A stretch of DNA of 64,000 nt from Mikania micrantha (GCA_009363875.1 CM018685.1:52711087-52775086), one strand, 5' to 3'; counted from the stretch's first letter, positions 22,220 through 34,533 are shown. The notes: a model not told the origin generated them from the sequence alone. Translations and numbers: made by a program.

Positions 22220-25200
22220 CTAAAGCCAGTTGGGTGTTGTGATCTTAGGTGAAGCTAAGTTTGACGACTGAGAATCTCGAATCTTGGCTAGAGACCGATA
22301 TTGCAATTTAACACTCTCTGCATTATCAAGTGTCTTCACAACATACCTGTGTTTTGAAAGTTTTTTTTTATACATGAATGAATATTTATCTAAACCATGT
22401 ACTAAATTACTAAATGTAATTCTCAGGGAAAAGGCGGAAAAATTAATATAAGAAAATGTAGATATATCAGAGAATTGAAAAAGACTGACCATCCGTTTAG
22501 GCATTGAGTTGTTACAACAGCTTCGCGACCAACAAAACGTGGAGGCGTTCTTTTATTACCCTGGAAAAAAATCTTAAAAAATTAGAAATTAATGAAAATA
22601 TGCAAGAAATCAGGCATTAATTAAACGCGCTAATATGAAACTAGAAAGCAGATTACTTAATAACCTTGATAATGACTCGTTCAGACACACAAAATGGAAA
22701 TTGAACACCTCGGCCTCTGGTTTGGTCTACAAGTGTTAAATCGCCATATTTGCTTTTATCCTATATAAGCCAAAAAGACTTGAGTTAACTTTTGGATTTT
22801 CCTTAACTTTTTTCGATAAATAACAACCTATGAATAAATCAATAAATGATAAGAATTACAAAAACAAACCTGATCAAATCTATTTCTTCTTTTCACTGCA
22901 CGGTTGGCTTGCAACTCTTCTTCCCTAAGAAATGCTTGAATAGCAGATCGCAGAGCTACATAAATCAAATAAAATATGTGTAAAGAAACAAATTTACTGA
23001 TAACAAAATTAAAAAAGAAAAAGAAAAAAAGAAAAGAAGGAAACAAAAACTTCTCTTACATAAATTTGGTGCAACTGAGCCTTCTGATACCGGGTGTGAA
23101 CAAGTGTAGCATGCTTTCTGGGAAACATTTTATACAAGAGGACAACCAGCATATATTAATGAATAGAAACAAGAAAGCATAACACAATTATCATTGATAA
23201 AAAGACGGAATGCAAAATTTCTGTGGCCTGCACACACATACTGAATTTAAAGAAAATAATGAAATTAGCAAGATAGAGAAACAAAATCAACACCAATAAA
23301 AAGACTAAGCATATTACATATTTACGAATTTACATCATTATAAAACCCTTGTTTTCATATGATCATAAGCAACAAGCCAACAATCAGCACCATAACACAT
23401 TTGTAAGGCATCACAGAACACACACACACCCAATAAACCGTAAATAGCGAACGAGAATAGACATGAGGATTTAACATAGTTCAGTCGAGATGATCTACGT
23501 CCACTGAATACAACAAGCGTTTATATTATTCAGGTGCTTCAATGCCTCAACAGAATTACAAAGCATGATAAGAGAGAGAAACTAGAGTTTCTAATTTAGT
23601 CCCAAAGTTAGGGTCCAACCCGTATAGAAAACCTCAAAACCCCTAGGGATGGCTGCCCCCTTCTCAAGTCTCCACATGCACCCAACTATTGGAATCTCAG
23701 TTATGCAAACACACACAAACAATCAAACTGCAGGGAGGGGAGAGAGAGAGAGAGAGAGAGAACAACAACACAAAACACAAGGATTTATGTGGTTCGATCA
23801 AGTGACCTACTTCCACATGATGCAATCAACATATTTTATTATTACTCTGCTCTCAACATTCGTGAAGAGAAATTACAAGTACAAAGATTGTTTACATGGG
23901 GGCTAAACTAGGCCACTAGGGTCACAAGCTTTCCAGACAAGAAAATACAAATATGGCAACCTACCAATCACCCAATTAGGCTGGAACTAGGGCTGGTTGC
24001 CCTTCTGAGAAGCCTCCTAAAATCCTCACCAGCTATTTTACGCCCCAAATGCCATCGACTAATGCAGAAAGCTAATAAATCCGGTAAATTGGGTTTTATT
24101 CAATAAAACTAAAGACTGATAATGTATTAGTGAAGCCTCAGTGATGATATTAGTAGTTTAGTACCATAAAATAATTACCAATTATCTGCATACCATATAC
24201 GTATGCTAAAGTCTAAAGGAGAAAGCTAGTGAAGCACAGCAGATTTCTATAAGAACCAGTAATTTAAATAATAATGACAGGACTTCACACTACTCACCAT
24301 CCTCATAACATGCTGCATTCCATCGCTACCAAATGAATGCCCACAAGATAATATCATAGCATCCTCCATTAGAGCTCCTCTGCATGAGCAAAAAACCATA
24401 AATATGTAACAAAACATGATCTGTATACAACGCTACATCAACAATAAATCAACAAGTCTCAACTAGTACATTTAACACACTAAATTAGTCATTTGTAATT
24501 TAATTCTTGAGAAATGCAACACAGAGCTGACCTGCAATAAGAGTATTTATAGGAGCCTAACTTTTTCACCAGTTAATTAGATCTTGACTGGCTCCATACA
24601 TTATACGTACTACTAGAAAGTTAAGCTTACACGTTAAAGTCATGTCAATGTAGGAAACTGCAAACATTCACAATCACATACGCCTAAACTTATAAATATG
24701 GACTTTTATTATAGCGTCCCTACATATACTCAAAAGTTTTTTAAATTAATAGCAACACCCAAACCAACATAGGATCAAAACCTATAGTGTATTAATCAAC
24801 AAAGAATCTGCAGGGAAACTTATCCAGCCTTACATCTAGTAAATTTCCATGACAATAAAAACGAAATTTCATAAACTCACGTCAAAGGATCCGAGAATAT
24901 CGTCTTTAGTGACTCCCCGGATCCACCAGAATTTGAAACATCCTTTCTTCCGCTGAACCCACAACCATTTTGAGCCAACATAACTTTATATCCTGCTCCT
25001 GAACCCTCCACCCCGTTAAATAACTGAGAGTAGTACAATTCACCGTTTGGGTCCGCAATTGTGATCGCATTTTGATACTGGCATAATTGTCCCGGCTGAT
25101 AAATCTCTCGTGAGCTAGATCCTACATCATTTCCAGGCATCTTAACAGCTTCTTCTTTCATTACTTCCCTAATCAAACCTAAATTCAACAAATAACACTC

Positions 25201-25710
25201 CATCATACATATAAATTACAGATAAAATCATAAATTGCTTCAATACTCACCATTTTTCTTTCCACTAGCGTTTATTTTATGAGCGCTCATAACATTATCA
25301 TCCCCATTCACATCGACGTCATCCATGTCGTCGTCCTCATCATCATCGCTATCCGATCCATCTCCGCTCGGTGAACTGGAATCCCGCCCAATTCTAACAT
25401 CCCATTCCTGGACTCCGCGATGGTACGCGGGTCCAGCTTCGGACACGCTACGCCGGAATTCTGTAGCAGCTTGCGGTTGATAATGTCGATTTTGATGTTC
25501 GATGAAGCCGGTAAGCTCACGGGTGGTCTTGTCGTTGTGATCGTCGTTGCTAATGGTATGTCTGACATGATGCGGGCTTTGATGCTGCCTCTGCAGCTGC
25601 AGAGGTGGATTGCAGCGGAACCCTAAGTTGGATTCCTGTTGGAAGAGGAGCTGTGAATGGTGATTTTCCGGACAGTGTGATAGTACCAGAGCAATTTCTT
25701 CCGACGCCAT
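22220..25710 (-). CDS. U-box domain protein, PUB62/PUB63-like, 8 exons, 425 aa
   Basis: Putative E3 ubiquitin ligase of the plant U-box family. Minus-strand exons: 25710-25251, 25178-24881, 24379-24298, 23117-23060, 22955-22870, 22760-22665, 22560-22490, 22346-22220; all junctions are GT-AG and keep frame. Order: a Gln/His-rich N terminus; an acidic run around residues 121-142 (GDGSDSDDDEDDDMDD); a central conserved block with YQNAITIADPNGELYYSQL; a U-box at about 243-310 (IFSDPLTGALMEDAMILSCG, KACYTCSHPVSEGSVAPNL); and a C-terminal domain at about 345-415 (RGVQFPFCVSERVIIKGNKR, TPPRFVGREAVVTTQCLNGW, YVVKTLDNAESVKLQYRSLA). The C-terminal block is the PUB62/63 signature as I recall it. The ATG at 25710 is the first in-frame ATG. 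Intron 3 (1.2 kb) holds repeat sequence. Confidence 0.9.
23385..24060. repeat. Repeat-derived DNA with (GA)n in U-box intron 3
   Basis: Two related stretches face the same way: AGGATTTAACATAGTTCAGTC (about 23467) and AGGATTTATGTGGTTCGATC (about 23780), each followed by a similar GACCTAC/GATCTACGTCCAC segment. A GA microsatellite lies at about 23738-23761. This looks like one or two copies of a dispersed element, but ends and TSD were not found. Confidence 0.4.
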
Positions 25711-26035
25711 GGTGAAGAAGAAAGACAAAACTGTAAAACCCTAACCCTAATTTTGTTAATTGTGACGGGGATTAGAAGATTTTGGGAATCTGAGATACCC
25801 TGTTTCTAGGGTTTATTTTAGTCGGAGACTTATTTTTACGTGAATTAACGTTGTTTTTCCGATAGGAAAAATATTCATATTAAATAAATCAAAATCAATA
25901 AAATAAGTAAATAAAAATGAAGTAGAAGAACTCAGATTCCAAATGAACAAATTCAAACTTGAAAATGATCTTTCTGATTCTCGAAGAATGAGGGGCAAGG
26001 GGATCGATCAAGGGCCGTATATTCTTCGTGCTGAT

Positions 26036-26111
26036 CAACGATGTAGCCAAGTGGATCAAGGTAGTGGATTGTGAATCCACCATGCACGGGTTCAATTCCC
26101 GTCGTTCGCCC
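26036..26111 (+). pseudogene. trnH-GUG: tRNA-His(GUG) copy, plastid type, probably inactive
   Basis: From 26041 the sequence follows plastid trnH: ATGTAGCCAAGTGGATCAAG, an anticodon arm with GTGGATTGTGAATCCAC (anticodon GTG) and a T arm CGGGTTCAATTCCCG ending GTTCGCC. Two differences from the form I recall (GG[C>T]AGTGG, ATGC[G>A]CGGG) are transitions. The 5' acceptor strand is CAACGAT instead of GGCGGAT, so the first three acceptor pairs are lost, which argues against function. Confidence 0.75.
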
Positions 26112-26258
26112 AAATTTTTATTATTCTGTTTCTAGGACTGTTTTATCAATTCCGTTATAGGTATTTTTCTTATTACCTATTGTATTTCTAGTGCTTTTTA
26201 TTTCCTAAAGGTCGGGACCTATTATTTCTAGTTGATTTATGAATCAAGATGGCCATAG

Positions 26259-26330
26259 GCCCCTATGGTCCAGTGGTTACGACCTCTCTCTTTCACGGAG
26301 AAAACGAGGGTTCGAGTCCCTCTAGGGGTG
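26259..26330 (+). tRNA. tRNA-Glu(UUC)-like, organelle type, possibly a pseudogene
   Basis: A 72-nt cloverleaf: acceptor GCCCCTA pairs with TAGGGGT, the T arm GAGGG-TTCGAGT-CCCTC is perfect, and the anticodon arm TCTCT-CTTTCAC-GGAGA gives anticodon TTC. The D arm (GTCC..GACC) pairs poorly compared with plastid trnE (GTCT..GGAC). No CCA is encoded and it lies in presumed transferred organelle DNA, so activity in the nucleus is doubtful. Confidence 0.55.
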
Positions 26331-26340
26331 TACCAAGACT

Positions 26341-27558
26341 CAAGACTATAGGAGTGAGATTTTCTATCAAGTGATCCATATTTGTCAAGTCATTCTAATA
26401 GTCTACTCAGTGGGACTTTGTATTTTAGATAAAAAAAAATAAAGTAGATATAAATTCAAAAAATATTTATTTTTCTAATTTTTACTAATTAATCATTATA
26501 TTAAATCGATAATATAACTCCATAAGGTATAATTATAAATTTATATATTTTTTTTCTTTCTTTTAATTCGAGAACATTAAATCTATAATAGTATAATACA
26601 ACTCAATAAGGTATAATTGTAAATTAATTTTTTCTTTCTTTCTTTTAACTCGAAAACTTGAAAACACGTAAAATCATTCTTTTTGCTTTTCTTTAAACTT
26701 TGAAACACAAATAAAATTATCTATTTATCTTTTTTTAAAATTTCTTTTATTTTCTTTTTCTTTGTTTATAAAACTTCAGACAGATTGTAACAAAGATACA
26801 AGCATTTTATATGAATTTAAAATAGTTTTCGACCTTTGGTCACACAGTTAGCCATTGGAATAATAATAAAATGTTTTCATTGCTTCTAATTTTATTTGTT
26901 ATAATATATGCGGTATAGATCTATTGTCTATTGTATTTTTATATGTTGGTAATGCTTCGTCATTTAATTTTAATGCATTTGGGTGACTTACATACTCATT
27001 GGACACATTTCCATACGTTTCATACCATATGAAAGGTTGTGTATGAGCGTGGTAAATTCAAAGCGCTAAACTATTTTAATATTCTTTCAATTTATTCAAG
27101 GTATATTATCAGAAGTTGATACCATTACGTAAAACTACTTAGTAACTCCAAAAGGTTTATAATTTCCATGATGCAAAACAAGTGATTGAATATGAAGGCA
27201 TCTTTCGATCTGTTTGTTTGTGTCTAATATGTGTTTCCAGATTATGTTTTAACTTTTTTATGCTTTAATAAGTATCCCTATGTGAAATAGATATAGATAA
27301 GATGTAAATCAAAAGGCATGTTTGCATTAAATTAACAGAAGTTTTGTCAATGATGCATGACAAAAGGTGACAATCGAATATAATGCCACCCCGTTTTGTG
27401 ATCGGGTCACAAGAAAGAAATTTCGCCACATCCAATACCAAATAGCGGAAGACGAGCCGAGACCACATGTTATGCGATCATCCTGGTTCCACGCGAGTCA
27501 CAAATCAGACCATCGGTGTGAACCTGGTTTTGGAGACCCATATGTGTAACTAGCCAAC
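26341..27558. other. AT-rich spacer, no gene seen
   Basis: Contains a short internal duplication (ACTCnATAAGGTATAATTnTA at about 26517 and 26609). No coding exon recognised. Confidence 0.4.
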
Positions 27559-28180
27559 TAGGGGTGTTCGTGGTTCGGTTTTTACGGTTTTAAAGTAAAA
27601 CCGTAATGTTGATTCGATTCCTTTGATTATGAATATGTTTATATACGAAATCAGTAACAATGATATATATTAGATGAAATCTGTGAATCCAGTTAATGTG
27701 TTGTTGATTCCTGACATGTTTCTTGAGACGAATCTGACTGGTTCCTGTTTAGGGTGTATAATTAGGATGGTTGTAGAGAGGCTCGTTGGAGGTTCACTAA
27801 TTCTCTTAGGTGAGGAGAATTCGTTTTATGATGTTGTGTAACCTTTTAATTACGAGTCTTAATTTCTTTTTATATAAACCAAAGGGGAAACCCTATTAGG
27901 ACATTAAGGGTAATTACGTCCATAAAGTAATTACCTATCTAAATGGGTATTTAAATAATTGATCAATTAGATAAATAATCATGAGGGTCATATATTATAT
28001 ATTTATTTCCAACACGTAAACCCAACCGTTAACAACAGTTTTTAAACAATGGAACTAAAACGAACCGTTCAAAATAAAAACTGAACCAAACCGAACCGGT
28101 ATTAACAATTTGGTTTACGGTTTAGGATGTTGATCCCGTTTAAAAGTAAAATCAAATCAAACCAAACATTTATAGTTCAA
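27559..28180. mobile_element. hAT-like AACCG-rich element, disrupted by a solo LTR
   Basis: Starts TAGGGGTGTTCG and continues with CGGTTTTTACGGTTTTAAAG and AAACCG units, then is split by the solo LTR at 27607-28014. Beyond it, AACCG-rich sequence resumes (ACGAACCGTTC, CCGAACCGG) to about 28150. The right terminus is not clear. Confidence 0.5.
27607..28014. mobile_element. Solo LTR, 408 bp (same family as 46794-47217)
   Basis: Begins TGTTGATTCGATTCC and ends ATTTCCAACA (TG..CA), with a perfect 5-bp TSD, CGTAA, at 27602-27606 and 28015-28019. It shares long stretches with the second copy, including GGGGAAACnCTAnTTAGGA, GGGTAATTACGTCCAT and ATTGATCAATTAGATAAATA. No internal coding region. Judged on the minus strand by the TATATAAA box in the sister copy, transcription would run leftwards. 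Confidence 0.85.
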
Positions 28181-28539
28181 GACGGATTAATTACACAAAG
28201 TCCAAATGTGTTTTTTTTTAAATAATGAATAAAATCACAAACTCAGTGTATGCACGCATATATAGACATCACTTTGTACAATAATTTTACTCTAGACATC
28301 AATATATGCATATATATATATACTAGGTTAAAAACTCATGTGTTACACGAGATTGGGTAAAAAAATAATACAATTAAAATATATTTACAATGAATTACAT
28401 AGTCTATCATAAATGAATACATTTTACAATCACAAATACAGATTATAAATCTCTAAAAACTTCTTTGTATACTACATTGGACTTCATGTTAGTAACATTA
28501 CCGTCTTTATCAAAAATTAGAAGCTTTAGACCATCCCTG

Positions 28540-30139
28540 TGTAACACCCCGACCGGCGGCGGAATCGTCAGGATGCCACGAGGGATGTGTAGATTGTTCA
28601 AAAGCTCGTGGGCATCTAAATCAAATCATCACATAACATTCCATTCATCAAATTAATTACACAAAAACCATGTTCATCATGAATCAATTACATCAAATAC
28701 ACAAAAGATTTAGTTAAACTAACTAAACTCTAATCGCCAGAAATTTAGTTAATTAACTAAGTCCAAGAATCCTATATGATGATGATGTCCAAAATAGAAG
28801 AGATCATCCTCTTCATCCTACTTGTCTCCATCACCTGAAACATGTAAGAAAATCAAGTGTCAACTACAAAAGTAGTTGGTGAGTAATCATAAGTTTTTAT
28901 ACTCAAAAATGTTTTAGAAAAATGAGTTTAAAAGTTGGTGTTTTAAAATAGTTTAATAAAATACTTTGTTTAAAACGAGTGTAAGACTTATGATTTCCTT
29001 GAGAAAATCCATATGCATACCTGTTTGAGATAATCCAACACACATCCATCCATTCAACAACCAAACACATACACAATCACATAATCACATAATCAATCAG
29101 TTATAATCAATCTCAAATAATCATAATCAAACATTGATAATCAATCCACAAACAAATCAACCAATCACATCATTTATATTCTCCAATAATGTTCGTGACT
29201 ATACATGATCATTTTGTAATTAACATAAGTTAAATACATGATTCATGGAGTGGTCGCTAACCACGTGACAATACATGAATCCAAAGCAATTAACCGAAGT
29301 CAAAAGCAATGATTCACGGATGTGGAACTCATCCACGTGACAATACACGATGTCAAAGCAATTAACCGAAGTTAAAAGCGATGACTCTCGGGGTTTGTGA
29401 CAATACTTGTAATCCTTGTTATTGACCGAAGTCAATAACGAGGTTTACATGGATATAAAATAATAAGAGACTATCCATAATAAATGATAATTTTATATCG
29501 TGAATATCATATTGATAAACAGGTATTAACCTTGAGTCATCAAAATAATATTTGAATTTGGTATACATGCTTCACCTCCGAGTTTTAAAACAAAATAGTT
29601 TAAAGAAAGGGAGGTTATGAGAACTCACCTGAAGTCCTTAGTATAAATGTTCTTGTGTTATGCGCGCTCACGTATGTAACTCAATCAACTCAACAATCTG
29701 TAATTATTGTGATTTCCATTTTTATAAGCATAAGTGTTTCATATCCAATTAATGCCCATACTAGTTCACTTTAACCCGTTTGCATTTTATTAACTTAGTT
29801 TATTTAAATCAATGCTTAATGTAACAATTAAGGTTTCTTGGATGCTCGCCATATTAGTGTAATTCTACTTGACGTTCTAACCTTTTAACCATGATAATTA
29901 GTTGTATCGTCCTTGATGTATTCTCATGGGTGAGTATGTTTAAAAGTTGCCAACTTTTATCATACACACATTCCCACTTATGCACATGATTAGTTAAATT
30001 GTTTTCATCATTCTAGTTGATATCAAAATGTTTATTTTTAGTTTAACAAAAGATGATGATTGGTTCATTCCCATAATTTAATCATCATGTCATTAAGAAA
30101 GTGATAAAATTTTAGTTCCTCATGCATGTATGAACATGT

Positions 30140-30176
<37 letters not shown>

Positions 30177-32104
30177 CAAGTCCCTTGTATATATTCTTAA
30201 CCTCCTAATCAATGAAAACTAAGTTGTTTACCACATGGGGCAGCGAACCTTCTAGCCTACCTGAAGTAGGTTCGTCCGAATGGGGTTAGGGTTCGTCCCA
30301 TGGAGGTTCGGCCCATGCAGGACGTGTGAGGGTTCGTGGCTCAAACGAAACAGAAGGTTCGGCCTAAGAGGAACGGTTCGGCTACATTAGGGTTCGCCAT
30401 TGTCACCTTAGGTTCGCCCCTAACAAGGTTCGCTGCAATTTGCCATACTACGAACCCTTAGGTTCGGTTGTTTCCATTTTCGCCTCAAAGGTTCGACCAA
30501 ACCATGTGTTTCCCGCCCATGCAGGTTCGTGAACCAAAAAGGTTCGGTTCCCACGGTTCGTGGCTCATGGGTTCGTAGGTGAAAAGGGTTCGGCTACCTT
30601 GAAGACTAAGGTTCGTTTTCCTAAGCTAATGGTTCGCCTAGGATGAAAAGGTTCGCAGCCCTTGTGGTGTTAACAGGTTCGTCGACCTGCCCTTCGAACC
30701 CAACAGCAATAGCTGTTCATCACCTTCATCATCAAGTTCCTGCTGTTTCAAGGCTATACATGGTCTTCTATATCTCGTTTTAGGGTTTCATAAGTGATTA
30801 ACTAGATTATCTCTACCCCAAGTTCAACATTCGCGATCCAACAACAAAACCGTGAATAAAACCTTAGATTTACCTTGTTTTGTCGACCAAATGTGAGTTT
30901 TTCTTGTATCTCCTTGTTCTCCTTGATTCCCCGGTCGTCTAGGCTCCGAGATCTCGCGATTTCGTCAAGAAACGAAGGAGTTACCTTAGAGAGAAGTTAG
31001 AGAGAGAAAGCTTGGACGAAAATGGAGGTTAGAGAGAGAAAGGTGTAGGTGAAAAGTGAGAAGGAAGAGGGAGAACTCTTCCTTATATCGCGTACTGTCG
31101 CCACGCGTCCGGTCTCGTTTTATCGCGATAAAATATTATAAACGATCGGTTTTTATCATAAAACACGTTTAAAATGTAAAATGTTTAAATAAATAGATTT
31201 CGTTTAATAAGGTGATTTTAAATAAATTGTTTCGTAAAAACGGTTTCCGTTTATTTTCGCTAAATCAATTATTTAATAAATTAATGTATTCCAATTTATT
31301 TTAGGTTGTGATTCCTAATAAACGTTTTAAGTTTCATTTATTACATTAATATCGTTAGATATTATTTCGTTATCTCGTCGAAACGCGTTACTCGCGTACG
31401 TATTCGTAAAGATCGTCACCTTTGCGAATCCGATGCTCGTACCGTATTTCGATTTGATCTTTAATTTATGGACTATCATTTCAGAATATTATTCTTAATA
31501 ATTATATTCGTGTGAATCGTCACCCACGCGAATACATCATTAAGTTAATATTTCTGAATCGACATTCGTGTTTAAGTAATGTTCGTAACCTCACTTCGCG
31601 TAATTAATTCCCATTATTTAATAATTTTAATATTATCATTTCCCAAACCAGAACCCACTAAACCCTAGTCACTGACACATCCATGATAGACCGAAATATG
31701 CATATGTATAGGGCATATGCAGAGGTAGATCGCAACCTCCCCTACACCGTCCCACCGCTATTTCGATAAACCATGACCATGTGTCCTTGACTACGTTTAG
31801 CAACCCGACTCTAACAAATTCCCAGTTCCATCCCCAAATCCATTCTTATTCCAAACCAATAATCCGCAATCATCAATAGTAACTCTGCGATAAACTCTAT
31901 GGGTCTGTTTAGTTGAGTTACAACTAAACTTCCCAAGGTTTACGCGTATAATATGTCATAAACATGCATACCAGTAACAGTGATAATCATCCATAATATC
32001 AATAAATAATTCATTATCATTAATAACAATAAATCTTAGGTCGTAACAGTACAATCGTACGGATGTACGGATGTACGGACAACCTAAAGTACAGTGATGT
32101 TACA
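28540..32104 (-). mobile_element. Solo LTR, 3565 bp, inserted in the PIF1 relic
   Basis: Begins TGTAACACCCCGACC and ends GTGATGTTACA on the + strand (TG..CA), with a perfect 5-bp TSD, CCCTG, at 28535-28539 and 32105-32109. Removing it rejoins the helicase frame. No gag, pol, primer site or second LTR is inside, hence a solo LTR. The start (TGTAACACCCC) and a hairpin at 28861-28878 resemble the Tekay LTRs at 47884 and 63571, which fixes the likely orientation as minus. Contains an about 84-bp tandem segment (29240-29440, CACGTGACAATACA units) and a GGTTCG-rich tract (30240-30720). Confidence 0.85.
30240..30720. repeat. GGTTCG-rich tract inside the solo LTR
   Basis: More than twenty GGTTCG or GTTCG words at irregular spacing in under 500 bp, in GC-rich DNA unlike the AT-rich surroundings. 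Not a regular tandem repeat. An AT microsatellite (about 30144-30173) lies just before it. Confidence 0.6.
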
Positions 32105-32489
32105 CCCTGCTCTTAACTCTCGATAAAGCAACATACAGTTGTCCGTGTGAAAAAACTGGTTGTTTCAATAACAAACCTACTCTTGATAATGACTGGCCTT
32201 GACTTTTATATATTGTCATTGCAAATGATACTAATATAGGAAATTGTCTCCTTTGAAATTTAAACGGAATTTTTCTTATCAGAAGGTGTTATAGCTATTC
32301 TCGGAATGAATGTCCGATTACCTATATGACTTCCTGAAATTACTTCTGCTTCAATTACACGACTTCCAAGTGAGATGATCTTCAATCTAGTCCCGTTGCA
32401 TAAACCATTTTTTTATCAATGTTTCTAAGTAACATCACAGAGACCCCGACCTTTAGAATTAACTTGAATTTTAGTTCCCTGAAAAATAA

Positions 32490-32744
32490 TTAATTTATTA
32501 ATTTATCAAGTAATAAAATAAAATTAATTTTTGTTAATTCATTAAATGAATGATGTAAAACCTCCTTATCCATAAGAATCATTTCAATTAAATGCGTAGC
32601 ATTAGGTATCTTAAAGGATGACAGTTTCCAAAGCTTCACTATCCGAACTTTGATGACAATGTCCTTCTTCGAAGCATCAAGTTGATTAAGAAAAATGATA
32701 TTTCTTTCACCCATTATTCTGTATAGTGTAATAATATTTGGCAT
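32490..32744 (-). pseudogene. RPA70-like (DUF223-type) exon of the Helitron
   Basis: The minus-strand frame contains DIVIKVRIVKLWKLSSFK and NATHLIEMILMDKE, the pattern of the N-terminal OB-fold in plant RPA70-like proteins often associated with Helitrons. After MDKE a GT donor may lead to an acceptor and the phrase GTKIQV at about 32475, the usual continuation. Only this exon is recognisable. Confidence 0.6.
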
Positions 32745-32759
32745 TCATTATACAATAAA

Positions 32760-33218
32760 TATAAATTTAAAATTAAATACTGATATATGATATAAATTAA
32801 AAATAAAAACAGGCTATATTTATTAAAATAAAATCTTTTTTTATATTTTAATTGCCTGATAGAAATAAAAGTTTGGATTTACAATATTTGTTTTATAAAA
32901 TTAAAGGAAAAATAAATTAAAGTTTTACATATCATATAATAGATTTTATATTAAAAAATTGTTTAACAGATGAAAGTAGAAAATAATATATGTTTTATTA
33001 AAATATTAAAAATAATTTTTAAAATTTTTGTTTGAATGAGTAAGTGGCCTGTCACATGTTAGGCTTAGAAAAAAATATTAACAATTAAAATAAGATTTAA
33101 AATTCACCAAACGTGCACATATAATTTGGTAAGCATAAAATATAGGACATTTTACATTTGTTAATTTTAAACGTATGTATACTTTATTAAGCATAAAATA
33201 TAGCTTTTTATTTGCCTC
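32760..33218. other. AT-rich Helitron interior, nothing recognised
   Basis: Very AT-rich; no open frame or repeat structure supports a call. Confidence 0.4.
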
Positions 33219-33227
33219 TAAACTGTA

Positions 33228-34524
33228 GGATTAGGTTCAAGTAAAAATGGTGAGATTGGTGAAAAGGGTGAGAAGGATTGTGGATTTGACAAGTGACATA
33301 CTCTAATTTAATTAAAAGGGTATTTTGGTCATTGTATTTAATATTGTGTTTAATGTTTCATATCATTGTGTTTAATATTTTTATTATTTTGTTTTATTTT
33401 TTATATCATATTGTCTTATTTTCTTATTGTTTTTTATGCATTAAATAAATTGTTCTTATTTATTTTTTATGTTTTATGTATTAAAAGTACATAATTGTGT
33501 TATTTTATCTTTATGTTTATAAAACTTATAATTTTAAAAAACATAAATTGTTTTTATTTTTTGAAAAATACATTTCCGTCATTTAATATATGTTTATGTC
33601 ATTGTGTAATATAATTATCATTGTGTGTTATGTTCAGGTCATTGTGTAATATATTCATCATTGTTTTTTGTCTTCAGATGATTGTGTAATATATCATCAT
33701 TGTGTCTTATATTCAGGTCATTGTGCAATAACCAATATTTTTGTTTTACGTTAAGGTCATTGTGTAATCTACGCGTCGTTGTGTTTTACGTTCATGCAAT
33801 TGTGTAATATACACATTGTGTGTTATGTTCAGTTCATTGTTAATATATTAATCATTGTTTTTTCTCTTCAGATGATTGTGTAATATAACATCATTGTCTC
33901 TTACATTCAGGTCATTGTGTAATAGTCGTTATTTTGTTTTATGTTAAGGTCATTGTGTAATCTACGCGTTATTGTGTTTTACGTTCAGGTTATTTGGTAA
34001 TATACACATTGTTGTATTAAATGAATTTGTTTTGTTTTATCATTATGATTTATATATAAAAAGTACGTGATTTTGTTGTTTCGTTAATACTATTTTTAAA
34101 GCTCATGAATTTATAAAAAAAATAGTTAGATACTACGACGACAAAAAGAAATACTCACAAACAAAAAAGACACAATAATAGGCAATTATACACAATGACG
34201 CATTACAAATATAATAGGTAGAGGGAAACGTTTTTTTTTTTAATTTTTTTATATAACAATGTTATACTTGTTTTAAAGATAAAAAAATGCTCGTTTTTTT
34301 GGTGTAATTTTTTTAAAAAAATAATATTGTATATAAAAGTTATGCTCGTTTAAAAAAATGGGGGGAACATGATAAAAAGTCAACAAAAGTGTCTATGACT
34401 AAAATACCCTTCCACTAACTTTTTAATACAACTTTGATCTCAACCATTAAATTATACATCTAATGGTCAACAATCATTCTCACACTTCTCACTAATCTAA
34501 GCCTTTTTACTATAACTTCACCCC
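33228..34524. mobile_element. Non-autonomous MULE-type element, 1297 bp
   Basis: A perfect 9-bp TSD, TAAACTGTA, flanks it (33219-33227, 34525-34533), the length typical of Mutator-like elements. The left end GGATTAGGTTCAAGTAAAAA and the complement of the right end, GGGGTGAAGTTATAGTAAAA, continue as imperfect inverted repeats with GGTGAGAAGGATTGT versus GTGTGAGAATGATTGT. The interior carries a degenerate array of TCATTGTGTAATATA-like and TTTTACGTTCAGG units (about 33590-34020). No transposase. Confidence 0.82.
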
Positions 34525-34533
34525 TAAACTGTA

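Larger units (their letters stand above)
25895..26340. other. Organelle-derived DNA patch (plastid-type)
   Basis: A stretch near 25960-26015 (ATGATCTTTCTGATTCTCG, GAATGAGGGGCAAGGGGAT) resembles plastid intergenic DNA as I remember it, and it runs into a plastid-type trnH copy and then a tRNA-Glu-like copy. Together they suggest a nuclear insertion of plastid or plastid-derived mitochondrial DNA. Exact limits need alignment. Confidence 0.5.
28443..32459 (-). pseudogene. PIF1-type Helitron helicase C terminus, split by a solo LTR
   Basis: Minus-strand segments 32459-32110 and 28534-28443 encode helicase-like pieces: VMLLRNIDKK, EAEVISGSHIGNRTFIPRI, KFQRRQFPILVSFAMTIYKS (with QGQSLSRVGLL following), SHGQLYVALSRVKSR, then DGLKLLIFDKDGNV and SNVVYKEVFRDL before a stop. 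These are motifs of PIF1/Helitron helicases (the SQGQSL and VALSR motifs are hallmarks). Frame breaks occur near the CNGTRL-like region and before KFQRR. The solo LTR 28540-32104 interrupts it exactly within SRVKSR-DGLK. Confidence 0.82.
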
